Below the pieces are notes generated by a model. That model searched no databases. It was given only the letters and a program-made list of their open reading frames with translations, and was not told where the DNA came from. Below, piece by piece: positions 44,862 to 55,754 of a stretch of 64,000 bases of DNA. The position numbers and the translations under genes were made by a program. Each line of letters starts with the position of its first letter. Within the stretch, counting starts at the first letter, position 1. The DNA is from Smallanthus sonchifolius (taxonomy: Eukaryota > Streptophyta > Magnoliopsida > Asterales > Asteraceae), in contig CM042042.1 in the NCBI GenBank assembly GCA_023525975.1, forward strand, positions 49,425,880 to 49,489,879, read 5' to 3'.

Positions 44862-45406
44862 CTAGGTTAAAATCCTTTGTATTACACGGATTAATTAAAT
44901 AAAATGTTATATACTTAATTAGTAATAAAAAAATTATATTTTTAAAAACCCGTGTAATACAAGGGGTGAATAAACCAGTGTATTACATTGGTTTTTTTGA
45001 AATATAATGTAATATGTTAACAAACACTCGTCAAAATATGTCTTTAAAAATATAATTTGTCATGACAGTTATAAGTTATGTTAATTTATATTAAATTCAT
45101 TTGATTGATGATACAATAACTATTTATAATGAAATAATAAGTATCTGTAATTAGATTTATATTAAACATCTAAAAATAAGTTATTTTGGTATCATTATTG
45201 AATAGGAAAAAGGAAAGAGAAAAAAACGAACCACAAAATGACACGTGTTCATAGATTTTTATTTATTAATACAAAGATTATTATTTAATAGGAGCGAGAA
45301 ACGAAATAATTAATAATTAATAAGAGAGAGGAGGAAAAATAAGGGTGATGAGTAACCAGAGAATAACACGTGGCACAAAATATTTTTATTTATTATGTTA
45401 GTAAGA
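44862..45406 (-). mobile_element. Second-family Helitron, 545 bp
   Basis: Minus-strand start TCTTACTAACATAATAAATA, end ...TTTTAACCTAG, A and T flanks. It contains the paired internal hairpin-like blocks 'cccgtgtaatacaagggg' and 'ccagtgtattacattgg'. The flanking text 'cttatatcttttgttcttta' occurs on both sides (44823 and 45431), suggesting a local duplication around the insertion. Confidence 0.8.
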
Positions 45407-45472
45407 TTTGCTTTATTAACCGTCTCAATACTTATATCTTTTGTTCTTTATAATTTATTTATTTAATGTAAA

Positions 45473-45900
45473 CTAGTTTAGATCCCGTGTATACACACGA
45501 TGTGAAAAATATTAATAAATAAAATTTTTGAATCTTTATTTATATATTTTACAGGTGTAAAACTAAAAATATATTACATATATTAAGGATAAAAACAAAA
45601 TTCAAAATATGTAAAAATTAATATATAATTATGTTTCGAAAATACGTTAATTACTATTTAATTTAATTTGACTTTCATTTATTATTTGATTGAAATAAAA
45701 GTTACATAATTAAATTTCAAAGTTTCTTATAATAGGGGATAATTTAAAATAAATATATTTTATTAGTATTTTTATTTAAATATATATTATTATTAAAAAT
45801 AGAAGTGCATTAAATAAGAGAGAGACGAGAAAAAATGATGAGATTAAATATGAATACAACACGTGACACTAAAAAACTTTTATTTATTATATAGTATAGA
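45473..45900 (-). mobile_element. Intact first-family Helitron, 428 bp
   Basis: Minus-strand start TCTATACTATATAATAAATA, end ...GGGATCTAAACTAG, with flanking A and T. It serves as the uninterrupted reference copy for this family. Confidence 0.88.
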
Positions 45901-46079
45901 TGCTCAAAAAGTCTCTCAATAAAACTATTGCTATTATTAGTGTATTTCTAATATTTATATTTAAAATAGTTTAATTGAAGAATTATATTATATCTCTAGT
46001 GATTATAACTTGATGACAAATGTCCTTACCAGTAGGAATATGTATTGTGACACATTATATCAAATTTTGCACTCTTACG

Positions 46080-46332
46080 CTATGCGTTATGGGTTCATCG
46101 TAGGTGCGGTGAGGGTGAAGACGCTATACATCGTCGTTGAAGGGGGGCAATGTTGCTTCACCTCGTCACATGCCACTTCACACCACACCCGCCGCACCTT
46201 AATTCCTTCTCATAATTGCACAAAGTGCAATGGATGTTTAGTTATTCACCGCATAATTACTGTGGCGGCTCATGTCCAAGGGTGTGTTGCTTCACCTCAC
46301 TCTCACCGCACGATGCGATGAACTCATAACAC
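46080..46332. mobile_element. Small inverted-repeat element
   Basis: 'ttatgggttcatcgtaggtg' on the left is mirrored by 'cgcacgatgcgatgaactca' on the right, both followed inward by 'ggtgaggg/cctcactc' text. It is about 250 bp, GC-richer than its surroundings, and spans a 103-codon open frame that is unlikely to be a gene. Confidence 0.6.
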
Positions 46333-46540
46333 AGACTTATATTTGAATCACTCAATCATACGTGCTATTATTTTAATATTAATAATGTCATTTTTATATA
46401 AAGAACACCGCGAGAACTAGAAAATTAAGTTTATTTGTATAAAATTCAAGAAACTTAGAAATTGCATTACGAAAAAATATAATTTGTTTTTATTGTTTTC
46501 ATCTTGTTTATCTTGCCATACTTTTTTATTTATTTATTTA

Positions 46541-46828
46541 CTAGGTTAAAGCCATGTTTTACATGAGTTGAATAAATACAATTTGTTATAAAACATAATT
46601 TTCTATAAAAATTTGTATGTTTGATATTATTAGTCATCTGTGAAATAAGAAATAATTGAAATTTTCTTATGATTTAGTAATTTTTAATAAAATATTAGAA
46701 TATATATTAGATATTTAATTATTTAACATCATCTTTATTTAATAAGAGAGAAAGGCGAAAAACAAAAATATAGATTTTATCATAAATCGACACAAATGAA
46801 GTATAGTTATTCATTTATTATAATATTA
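46541..46828 (-). mobile_element. Third-family Helitron-like element
   Basis: It begins CTAGGTTAAAGCCATG after A (46541) with a CATGTTTTACATG hairpin and runs to 'ttattataatatta', where the next element's 'aggttaaaatctcg' starts at once. It resembles 25661-25994. Confidence 0.65.
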
Positions 46829-46868
46829 GGTTAAAATCTCGTATATTACACGGGTTGAATAAATAAAA

Positions 46869-47370
46869 GGGGTAACTTTGCACAATAGTAAATAAGTTTC
46901 TCAAGTGTTCCATTTAAATACCTCAAAGTTATTTTGTCCCTTTAAAATCACTCAACTTTCAGTTGGTGTTCCAATCCTATGTAATATTTTTATAAATGTT
47001 TTAATTTTTTAAAATTGAATGAGGCAAATGAAACATATATGAATCTTGTTTACTATTTAGCAATTATTTTTTTTAATTCAACTTAAATATAGCAATTTTG
47101 AAAGTTGTTTATTATTCGGTGAATTTTTTTTTCTTCACTATTACCTACAATTTTAGATTAATTGGAATATAAATTTCACTTATTGGTAACTAATATTCAT
47201 ATATATTTCATTTGTCTCATTCAATTTTAAAAAAATTAAACATTTATAAAAATACTACATAGAATTGGAACACCTACTGAAAGTTGAATGACTTTAAAGG
47301 AACAAAAAAACTTTAAGGTATTTTAATGGAACACTTAAGAAACTTGATTACTATTTGGTGAAGTTTTCCC
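46869..47370. mobile_element. Foldback MULE, 502 bp
   Basis: The arms start GGGGTAACTTTGCAC and, reversed, GGGAAAACTTCACC and match for roughly 200 bp. A perfect 9-bp duplication TAAATAAAA lies at 46860-46868 and 47371-47379, inside a Helitron whose empty sequence is known from other copies. Confidence 0.93.
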
Positions 47371-47477
47371 TAAATAAAATGTTATATACTTAGTAATAAA
47401 AATTTTATATTTTTAAAAACCCGTATAATATACGGGTTGAATAAACCGGTATATTACACCGGTTGAACTATTTATAA

Positions 47478-47771
47478 TCCTTATTCAAATAAACGATTTC
47501 AAATAATGCCACGTGTCATTGTAATATTTCTTCTTATTAAAATGTTCTAATTTTTCCTATTTTAAGTAAGTTTAAATTTTGATATTTAATTATCTTAATG
47601 TTTTTATTTTTCAGAAAAAATACTATATATTTTGAATACTAATTACTACTTAAATAAAGAAACAAAGAATTTTATTTTTTGTTTTACATATTATTTTAAT
47701 TTTTTTACATATTATTATATTTGTAGTTTTTTATTAATTAACCTCATATAATACATGGGTATATAACCTAG
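47478..47771 (+). mobile_element. Nested Helitron, 294 bp
   Basis: It starts TCCTTATTCAAATAAACG after A and ends 'acatgggtatataaCCTAG' before T. Host text on either side ('gaactatttataa' / 'ttaaataataagtat') rejoins as in the copy at 44862-45406. It contains CCACGTGTC near its 5' end. Confidence 0.8.
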
Positions 47772-48069
47772 TTAAATAATAAGTATATCCGTCATTAGAT
47801 TTTTATTAAAAACTAAAAATAAATTCTTTTAATATCATTATTTAATATGAGAGATAGGTGGGAAAAATTATACAAATGAACCAGAAAGTGACACGTGTTC
47901 ATAAAATTTTATTCATTAATATAAATATTATTATTTGATATTATTGTTTAATAGAAGAGAGAAACAGAAAAATTAGCATTTAATAGGAGAGGGGCTGGAA
48001 AATATGGTGAGGAGTAACCAGAGAGTGACACGTGTCCCTCATGGTTTTCCTTTATTATATAGTATAGAT

Positions 48070-48472
48070 AGGTTTGAAACCCTGTATATTATACATGATG
48101 AATAAATACAGTGTTGTATATACTTAGTAATAAATATTTAATATTACATATTACATAATTTTTTAATACAAATTTTAAAAACGTTATATAGTTATTTTTT
48201 TAAAATGTTTTATAAACAGAATGAAAGAAATGTTTAAATTATAAAAATGTTTTATGAACAAAGCTATTTTTTAATTAAAAAATGTTATATAAAAATAGTT
48301 ATAAAATTATTATTATTTAATAGGAGAGAGAAGAGGGAAAACAAAAATTATAATTTTTCTTTTATAGAAACTTGTATAATTAAATAGGAGAAAGAGGCGG
48401 GAAAAAATGTTAAGAATGAACATGAGAATGACATGTGACACCCCAAAACCTTTATTTATTAGTATGTATAGA
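48070..48472 (-). mobile_element. Fourth-family Helitron-like element
   Basis: 'aggtttgaaaccctgtatat' to 'attagtatgtataga' before T. It matches the second halves of the composites at 25661-26386 and 56310-56998. Confidence 0.6.
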
Positions 48473-48559
48473 TTATTGTATATTATTTTTCATCAATGAA
48501 AGTAAATTACTAAAACAATTGTGCAAGTGGCTTGTAGGGGGAAAGCACATTTTAAACAA

Positions 48560-49094
48560 GGATTATTGTATTTTAATAATCCCACCTTTTATCAATTGGC
48601 CGATAATAATCCCAACTGAGAATATTCTTACCACCGGTCCCTACTTTCAAACTATTTTTTTACATTGGACTCCTCGTTAAAAAAACTTAACGCCGTTAGA
48701 GTTTATATGACATGGACATCTGCAAACCGCCGGAAAGTCGAGCCAAGCTAGCAATGGTCTCGTGTTGGCTTTTGAAATTGGCTTTGGTGGTGTTTAACTG
48801 GTCTCGTTAAACACCACCGTTTTCTCTGTTTGGACTTTCCGGACCCACGAGACCAGTTAAACACCACCAGAGCCAATTTCAAAAGCCACCACGAGACCAC
48901 TGCTAGCTTGGCTCGACTTTCCGGCGGTTTGCAGATGTCCACGTCATATAAACTCTAACGGCGTTAAGTTTTTTTAACGGGGGGTCCAATGTAAAAAAAT
49001 AGTTTGAAAGTAGGGACCGGTGGTAAGAATATTCTCAGTTGGGATTATTATCGACCAATTGGTAAAAGGTGGGATTATTAAAATCCAATAATCC
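48560..49094. mobile_element. Near-perfect hairpin MULE, 535 bp
   Basis: It begins GGATTATTGTATTTTAATAA and ends with the reverse complement. The arms of about 240 bp are almost fully complementary, leaving a loop of about 40-50 nt around 'gttttctctgtttggac'. A perfect 9-bp duplication TTTAAACAA lies at 48551-48559 and 49095-49103. There is no coding sequence; a 64-codon frame read from one arm is an accident of the hairpin. Its near twin is 62122-62656. Confidence 0.95.
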
Positions 49095-49169
49095 TTTAAA
49101 CAATTAAGATTAATAGTGAAATAATCATTAATAAAAGCAAATGACATCGTTCTTTAATAATTTTTCGCC

Positions 49170-49625
49170 TGGCGGGCTGAGATGGGGTGTATTCCGACTG
49201 CAGTGGCGCTGGGGAACAGAGGGGTTGAAATCGGAGATTCGTCGTGTTCGATGTGTGGGTATGGAGATGAATCGGTGGATCATCTTTTTTCGGCTTGTAA
49301 CATCGCTGGTATAGTGTGGTCTAAGGTTTGTGGGGTTGAAGAAGCTGGAGATGGATATTTTTCATGGTATAATTATTATTGGGTGTTGGAGTATTTGGAG
49401 AGCGAAGAACCGGTTAAAGTTTGAGCAGAAACCGGTGAGGGTGAATGAGATTATGAGTGAGATCAAATCGGGAAGTTTCTTGCGGGTCAATAGTAAGTCC
49501 AAGTATAAGCCGATTTCTTGGGATAACTGGTGTAATTTTGTAATTATGTAGTTGTTGTTGTTCTTGGTGCCCCGTCTTAGGGTGGTCATGTTTTGTTTTA
49601 ATGAAAATTGCCTTTCAAAAAAAAA
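49170..49625 (+). pseudogene. 5'-truncated LINE (non-LTR retrotransposon) 3' end
   Basis: 49182-49424 reads VALGNRGVEIGDSSCSMCG followed by GDESVDHLFSACNIAGIVWS, the zinc-binding domain that follows reverse transcriptase in plant L1-type LINEs. A shift of frame near 49330 continues with IIIIGCWSIWRAKNRLKFEQ, the usual LINE C-terminus. A short 3' UTR ('ttcttggtgccccgtcttag') ends in an A-run at 49616-49625. The reverse transcriptase and endonuclease are absent, as in most LINE insertions. Confidence 0.85.
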
Positions 49626-49828
49626 CCATCCAACTAGGGTGTTTATGGTCTAGTATAAACTAGTAAAACTGTGTAAGCCGGATATTGGTTTGGTTTTACG
49701 ATCGTTTTTTTAATTCCGCTTGGTAGGCTTAGAAATTTTGAAACCGTATAGGTCGGTTTTGTTTACGATTTACATAAAAATCAAGTCGTAAAAAACCATA
49801 ATGGACCGTAAGAAACTAGGCTCCGTAC

Positions 49829-51764
49829 TGTTGGATAATTGGATCAAACTCGAACAATAAAACACTGATAATATTGATCACAAAGATCGACACTTTTTAT
49901 TAATATCAAAGACCACACCAATTACATGAATCTTAACCATCTATTTATAATAAACCTATACTAATCCTAACCAAACTTAAACTCAATATAATAATCAAAT
50001 AAATATATAAATAGACCCAATCATACTCTAATACAAACTCAACCAAATAACTAATAAATTAATATTAATAAATACATATTTAATCAACATTAAACCTTCA
50101 TTCTCCCTCTTAATCTTGAATTTGTACCTCATAGATCCTCGATACGTAATAATACTCGCATCTCTTTAATTTTGATTATTGGACTATCTTCCTTGCTTTT
50201 ATCTTTTCGTGTGCTTGATATGCACGTCCGACCCACTATCTTCAATTTTTTTCATTACCACCTGATTTATTTGGCATGTCTCGCGGCGCGTCATGAAACA
50301 AATTATCATCTTGGTTATTCTTCACACGCCTAATACTTTGGCCTCTAGCATCCAACTCTTTATTTACGTCAATATAATCTACTTTTTGAACCGACAAGAT
50401 TTTGACATTATTTTCCATTACAACTACCGTCTCATTCTCTTTTTCGACACTTATCTCATCTAATTGGAAAAACGATTTTTTAGAAGACTCAAAAACTTGC
50501 GATTTGACTTCCGCCTTTGCCGAATCTTCTCAGACAAACATATTACCATTGTTGGAGGTCAGAATCTTTGGTAGCCATCAGAACACTCATAGCCACCATA
50601 ACACCATCCATAGCCATTGAAATACCAACCATCTTCATTCGGCCTCTTTGTTTGATACCCTTCAATCGTAGCACCTGTAATACTCATTGTGCCACCGACA
50701 ACCATCGTCTCACGTCCTTTTCTGCCATGTTTATTTTTCACACAGAAATTCTCTACCCACCCTTCTTCGTTCCACTGAATCACACATATTCCTTTCTCTT
50801 TGTTCACACAGAACCCGCTCACGCAGAACGCCTTTTTTTCTTTGGTCTGCTCTTCTCAATCGATTCACTCAGAATCTTTGTTCACGCAGAACTCTTCTTC
50901 CTTAGTTCACACAGAACTCTTCTACTTAGTTCACACATAACTCAATCCCTTGGCTCACACAGAACTCGAACTTCTTAGCTCACACAGAACTTCTCTTTCC
51001 TGGCTCACACAGAACCTCTCATTAGTCTCAATCTTTGGCTCACTCAGAACCCTGACTCATGCAGAACCTCCTTTGATATCCAGTTCCTCCTTTTATTTTC
51101 TTTTTGATCAAATAAGCCGTGAACTTCTTCACCTGCTTGATTGTATGCTTCACCTAATTTTCCTTACTGCCGCCTTGCTTACGAATTTATGCTTGCTTCT
51201 AATTAACTTACGAGCACCACCACCTCCTACTTCAATTTAATTCACTTGCCGTGTATTAATTGAGGCCCTTGGTTGCTAGGTTCCCTTTTTTTTATTAACT
51301 CCAAGTCGTCTAGAACCCTACTAGCCTTATTCTCTTTTCTTTTTTCTTATTCGTCTTTCTCTTGATATTTTCTTCTCGACTTACGGAACCAGTAACCAAA
51401 GAAGATGGTCAATAATTTCTCCTCGGTTGTGGCCTTCGATTAAGCCAGTCAAGTCTTCTTGATCGGTTTTTCTTTCGGCTCTGATACCAATTGTTGGATA
51501 ATTGGATCAAACTCGAACAATTAAACACTGACAATATTGATCACAAAGATCGACACTTTTTTATTAATATTAAAGACCACACCAATTACATGAATCTTAA
51601 CCATCTATTTATAATAAACCTATACTAATCCTAACCAAACTTAAACTCATTATAATAATCAAATAAATATATAAATAGGCTCAATCATACTTTAATACAA
51701 ATTCAACCAAATAATTAATAAATTAATATTAATAAATACATATTTAATCAAAATTAAACCTTCA
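49829..51764 (-). mobile_element. Non-autonomous LTR retrotransposon, 1936 bp
   Basis: LTRs 49829-50100 (272 bp) and 51492-51764 (273 bp) share TGTTGGATAATTGG and CCTTCA ends in plus reading and differ at about a dozen positions. The 5-bp duplication CGTAC is perfect (49824-49828 and 51765-51769). GCTCTGATACCA directly before the right LTR is the reverse of the initiator-Met-tRNA primer site TGGTATCAGAGC, so the element points to the minus strand and 51492-51764 is its 5' LTR. The ~1.4-kb interior has no gag, protease, reverse transcriptase or integrase that I can see. It holds a region of repeated 'tcacacagaac' motifs. It depends on a partner element. Confidence 0.93.
50810..51075 (-). repeat. 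Imperfect 25-30-bp tandem repeats in LTR element
   Basis: The motif (T/C)TCAC(A/G)CAGAAC(T/C) recurs about ten times at 22-35-nt spacing, read on the plus strand. It creates open frames with repeated SHRT and HAEL residues that I do not regard as protein-coding. Confidence 0.75.
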
Positions 51765-52044
51765 CGTACTTCTCTACTTTCTGGACTTTTGGCTCTACAA
51801 AACTGGGCTTTTTCAAACCATCCTATTGATCAAAAGTTTAATCATTAATCTAACTATTTTTTTTTCATAATGACAAACTAATACACACTCTAAAATTACT
51901 TTATCTACACTAATCTACGACAGGATTATAACTCACAACCTTTTAATTAATTTTGTTGATTATGATACACCTAAGGCCCCACAATAATTTATGATGATAT
52001 ATAGTAGCCGTTCAAAAAAAATTAATACATTATGTATTCATAAA

Positions 52045-52481
52045 CTAGTTTAGATCTCGTGTCTACACACGTGGTGAAATATATCAATACATAAAAAATT
52101 TAAATCTTTATGTATATACTTTACATGTGTAAAAAAAATACATATTGTAAAGATAGAAAACAAATTCAAAACATGTAAAAATTAATATATAACTGAGTTT
52201 CGAAAATACGTTAATTACTATTTTTTAATATAATTTGACTTTTATTTACTATCTGATTGAAAATAAAAGTTATATAATTAAATTTTAAAGTTTCTTATTA
52301 TAAGAGATAATTTAAAATAAATGTGTTTTATTAGTACAATTAGTATTTTTTCTTTAAATATATATTGTTATTAAAAGATAGAAGTGAATTAAATAGAAGA
52401 GAGGAGTCGAAAAAAAAGGTAAGTAAAAATACGGAGGCAACATTTGGCATTTAAAAACTTTTATTTATTATATAGTATAGA
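52045..52481 (-). mobile_element. Non-autonomous Helitron, 437 bp
   Basis: Minus-strand start TCTATACTATATAATAAATA, end ...CGAGATCTAAACTAG, flanked by A and T. It is followed at 52538-52568 by a short (TATATC)n run. Confidence 0.85.
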
Positions 52482-52717
52482 TATATTTTTTTATTTAAAA
52501 AAGTGATTCTAACACATGCAAATATGATGACACACATCTATATCTATATCTATATCTATATCTATACTATCTAGATAAATAAAAATATGCTAGATGCCAC
52601 ATGTCACAATTCTAGGCTATCTAAAATTTTGTTTTCCCACCCCTCTCTCCTTTTAAATAATGAAATATTTTTTTTTATATTTTTATATAATTTTAATTAT
52701 GCATACTTATTATTTGA

Positions 52718-53576
52718 CTAGTTTAAATCCCGTGTCTACACATGGGGTGAAATATATCAATACATAAATTTTTTAAATCTTTAACTATATAATTTACAGA
52801 TGTAAAAATATATTACATATACTAAGGATAGAAAACAAATCTATACTATATAATAAATAAAGGTTTTTACTGACACGAGTCGTCTCCATATTCATTCTCA
52901 TCATTTTTTTTCCGCCTCTCTCTCTTATTTAATGCACTTTTATCTTTTAATAATTACATATATATTTTAGGAAAACATTAATTATACTAATAAAACACAT
53001 TTATTTTAAATTATTTATTATTATAAAAAACTTTAAAATTTCTTATTTAACTTTTATTTCAATCAATCAAATATAAATGAAAATAAAATTACATTAAATA
53101 GTAACTAACGTATTTTCGAAATTCAATTATATATTAATTTTTATATATTTTGAGTTTGTTTCTATCCTTAATATACATGATATATTTTTACACCTGTAAA
53201 ATATATACATAAAGATTTAAAAGTTTTAAATATTGATATTTTTCATCTCGTGTGTAAACACGGGATCTAAACTAGTTCAAAATATGTAAAAATTAATATA
53301 TAATTGGGTTTCGAGAATACGTTAATTACTATTTAATATAATTGGCTTTCATTTAGTATTTGATTGAAAACATAATTAAATTTTAAATATTCTTATAACA
53401 AGTGATAATTTAAAATAAATGTGTTTTATTATTATAATTAGTATTTTTTTAATATATATTAATGTTAAAATATGGAAGTGCATTAAATAAGAGAGAGATG
53501 CAAGAAAAAAATGATGAGAATGAATATGGAGGCGACAAGTGGCATGAAAAAATATTTATTTATTATATTGTATAGA
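52718..53576 (-). mobile_element. Helitron (423 bp) split by a same-family Helitron
   Basis: Minus-strand start TCTATACAATATAATAAATA at 53576, end ...GGGATTTAAACTAG at 52718. Removing 52840-53275 restores the family sequence '...gatagaaaacaaa|ttcaaaatatgtaaaa...'. Confidence 0.9.
52840..53275 (+). mobile_element. Nested Helitron, 436 bp
   Basis: It starts TCTATACTATATAATAAATA after A and ends with the hairpin CTCGTGTGTAAACACGGG, then ATCTAAACTAG and T. Orientation is opposite to its host. Confidence 0.92.
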
Positions 53577-53984
53577 TTATGAATAGTAATTGTATCATTA
53601 ACTAAATAAATTTATTACAAAATTAATTATGATTAGTTATAATTTCTTACTTACGTATCAATTTAAAATTATGTTCGTTAAAATATTAAAAAAGATGAAT
53701 AATAATGATAAATAATTGTTTCTTATAAGTGATTTATAACACTTTTTCAAGAATTTAATGTGATTGGATGGTTTGAATGGTAAAGTTACAACATGCCAAA
53801 TAATAGAAAAATTACGGGTGTTAAAAAAGTTCAAGTTTTATCTCTTATTTTCTTATATGTATTTTTATATTTATAATTGTAATTTAAGTTAACTCATATG
53901 TGTTAAAATGATAATTAAAAAACACATTACATTGTAATTGAATTAAAATTTATCAATTATGTAAAAGAATTAATACGTAGTTGA

Positions 53985-54220
53985 AAAAAATTGTTCTAAA
54001 AATTAACTTAACATAGTTTATAATTGTCATGCAAAGTTCATTTTTAAATACATATCTTGACGATTGTATGTGTTAACATATTACATTATATTTTATTCAA
54101 CATGTGTAATACACATGTTTATTCAACCCGTAAAATACATGTGTTTTTAAATTTTTTTTAATATTAAGTATATAACATTACATTTATTTAAACAGTGTAA
54201 TACACGGAATTTTAACCTAG
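53985..54220 (+). mobile_element. Second-family Helitron 3' part
   Basis: 'catgtgtaatacacatg' and 'cccgtaaaatacatg' hairpin blocks are followed by the true end 'cacggaattttaacCTAG' before T. The 5' end was not found. Confidence 0.6.
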
Positions 54221-54840
54221 TTTTTTATATATAATTTATAAAAGACACACCACCACACGTATCAGAGTTGGAGTGAGTTTTCCTTAAAAGAAAACCCATT
54301 CAAATATACTGATTCTTTGGCCTCTTTTTTAAACCTGAAAAATAAATAAAGTTATGACCCCTTTAATTCGTGACATCAAACTTAGTTTTACATTTTTCTT
54401 AAATTAAAAAAAAACTAGTTTTACTGTTTTTAGTTTTATATTTTTTGTTTCCAGTCGAGTCGCCCTACACCGAACTACAACCCCGTCAAGAGCTTAAAAG
54501 AAAAAAATAAAGCGATAAAGAAATATAATAAGACAGGATCTAAATTAAATTAAAGATAATAAAGTCTTGATTTTAAATAAAATATGTTTTGTTTTTAAAC
54601 AAGGAAAGAGTACAAGTTTTAATTGTTTGGTTATTAAAATGCTAGTGAGTTGTTATTTTGTACCCAAAACAGGTACGTTACAGGTTGTACATAAAGCCAG
54701 GCTGTAATGTTTGGATATTATTAAAATTAGTTACTGAAATAAACAATAGAAGGTGCCATCCAACTGTTTTTACCGCACAAATAATGTACCTGCCCAATTA
54801 AATATAACACATAATTCACAATTTTTCTTACCGACTAGAG
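54221..54840. other. Spacer without features
   Basis: AT-rich DNA with no repeats or frames that I can name. Confidence 0.4.
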
Positions 54841-54841
54841 C

Positions 54842-54966
54842 ACCTAGAAGGCGGTCTTCGCTTGGAGGCAGATGGACGCTGCTACACTGGAGCTATAATC
54901 CGGCCGGTGTCCGGTTGGAGTTAGCTCCCGGCCGGATGATAGCTCCGGACGTTACAGATAGTGAAA
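54842..54966. mobile_element. GC-rich hairpin, MITE-like
   Basis: GGAGCTATAATCCGGCCGG (about 54889) and CCGGCCGGATGATAGCTCC (about 54930) are complementary except for one mismatch, with a ~22-nt loop 'tgtccggttggagttagctc'. The GC content stands out sharply. It resembles compact MITEs, but the duplication was not found. Confidence 0.6.
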
Positions 54967-55195
54967 TGTGGGCCCTCTTCAATAAACAAGTTTCATTTTT
55001 AATTTTAATAATGTTTATTAACAAATTTCATTTTTAGTTTGTTTTTTAAAAATGTTTTATAAAAAACGTTTTTTTAGATATATTAAAATTTCTAACGGTT
55101 ATAGTCTATCGGATATAAATTAATAACGTATTCCAACCCTCATTTTCATTTCTCAACATTCAATTTTCACTTCAAAGATTATATTTTTAGCAAAT

Positions 55196-55547
55196 ATGAG
55201 TGGAGGGTATCAATTTCCAGTAAAACCTGTACAACCTGCAAACCCTTCTCGTACAACTGATGAACCATTTAACATGGGCGGATGAATACTGGAATTAGGC
55301 ATTCGATCACTTCTTTGCCCAACTACGAACTAGGGATGAGCATGTCCCCAATTCAGATTATTGGCACGTCACTAACCCTGGAGAAGAATACGTACCCAAT
55401 TCAGATGAGGGGTATGTGTATGTGCTCAATTTAGATGAGGAGTACGCCACTGACCCTGGAGAGGAATACGTACCTAAATCCGAAGACGAGGACACAGACA
55501 AAGAGCGTTTCAGGTATCATGATCCATTGGAAGACGAATGCTCTTGA
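55196..55547 (+). pseudogene. Broken acidic open frame, unidentified
   Basis: An ATG at 55196 opens MSGGYQFPVKPVQPANPSRT, then the frame shifts near 55265. The next frame reads WADEYWN, a stop, AFDHFFAQLRTRDEHVPN and then an acidic tail with two copies of a DPGEEYVP-type repeat, ending DPLEDECS and a stop at 55547. With one frame change and one stop it would be about 115 residues. The combination of short leader, small acidic protein and nearby hairpin DNA hints at a transposon accessory gene, but I cannot name the family. Confidence 0.45.
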
Positions 55548-55754
55548 GTTTCAGATTGCTTGTTTGATTCAATCGAGAATTTGTAATTTTTAGTTTATAT
55601 AATTTTATGTCTAAAATAATTAAGTAGTAAATTACCGTTCAATATCCGCTACAACTCCAAAACAACTGTGTACAACTGCGAGTGAATTTATTGTGTTTGA
55701 AACTAAAACAACCTTTGACGCGGATAATGACGTTTGGACCGTACCTACCCACCA

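Larger units (their letters stand above)
46829..48069 (-). mobile_element. Second-family Helitron with two insertions
   Basis: The body 'aggttaaaatctcgtatattac' ... 'tatatacttagtaataaaaa' ... 'cctttattatatagtataga' is interrupted by the MULE 46869-47370 and the Helitron 47478-47771. The CT of the terminal CTAG seems lost at the junction with the preceding element. Confidence 0.75.

Noticed and set aside
46010..46321. 103-codon frame with His/Arg-rich C-terminus
   Set aside because: It spans a small inverted-repeat element whose two arms encode the apparent similarity at each end.
48748..48942. 64-codon frame, seen identically at 62310-62504
   Set aside because: It is read through the hairpin arm of a foldback MULE; the identity reflects the transposon, not a conserved gene.
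50402..51240. Several plus-strand frames with repeated SHRT and HAEL residues
   Set aside because: They run antisense to the LTR element orientation and derive from the tcacacagaac tandem motif.
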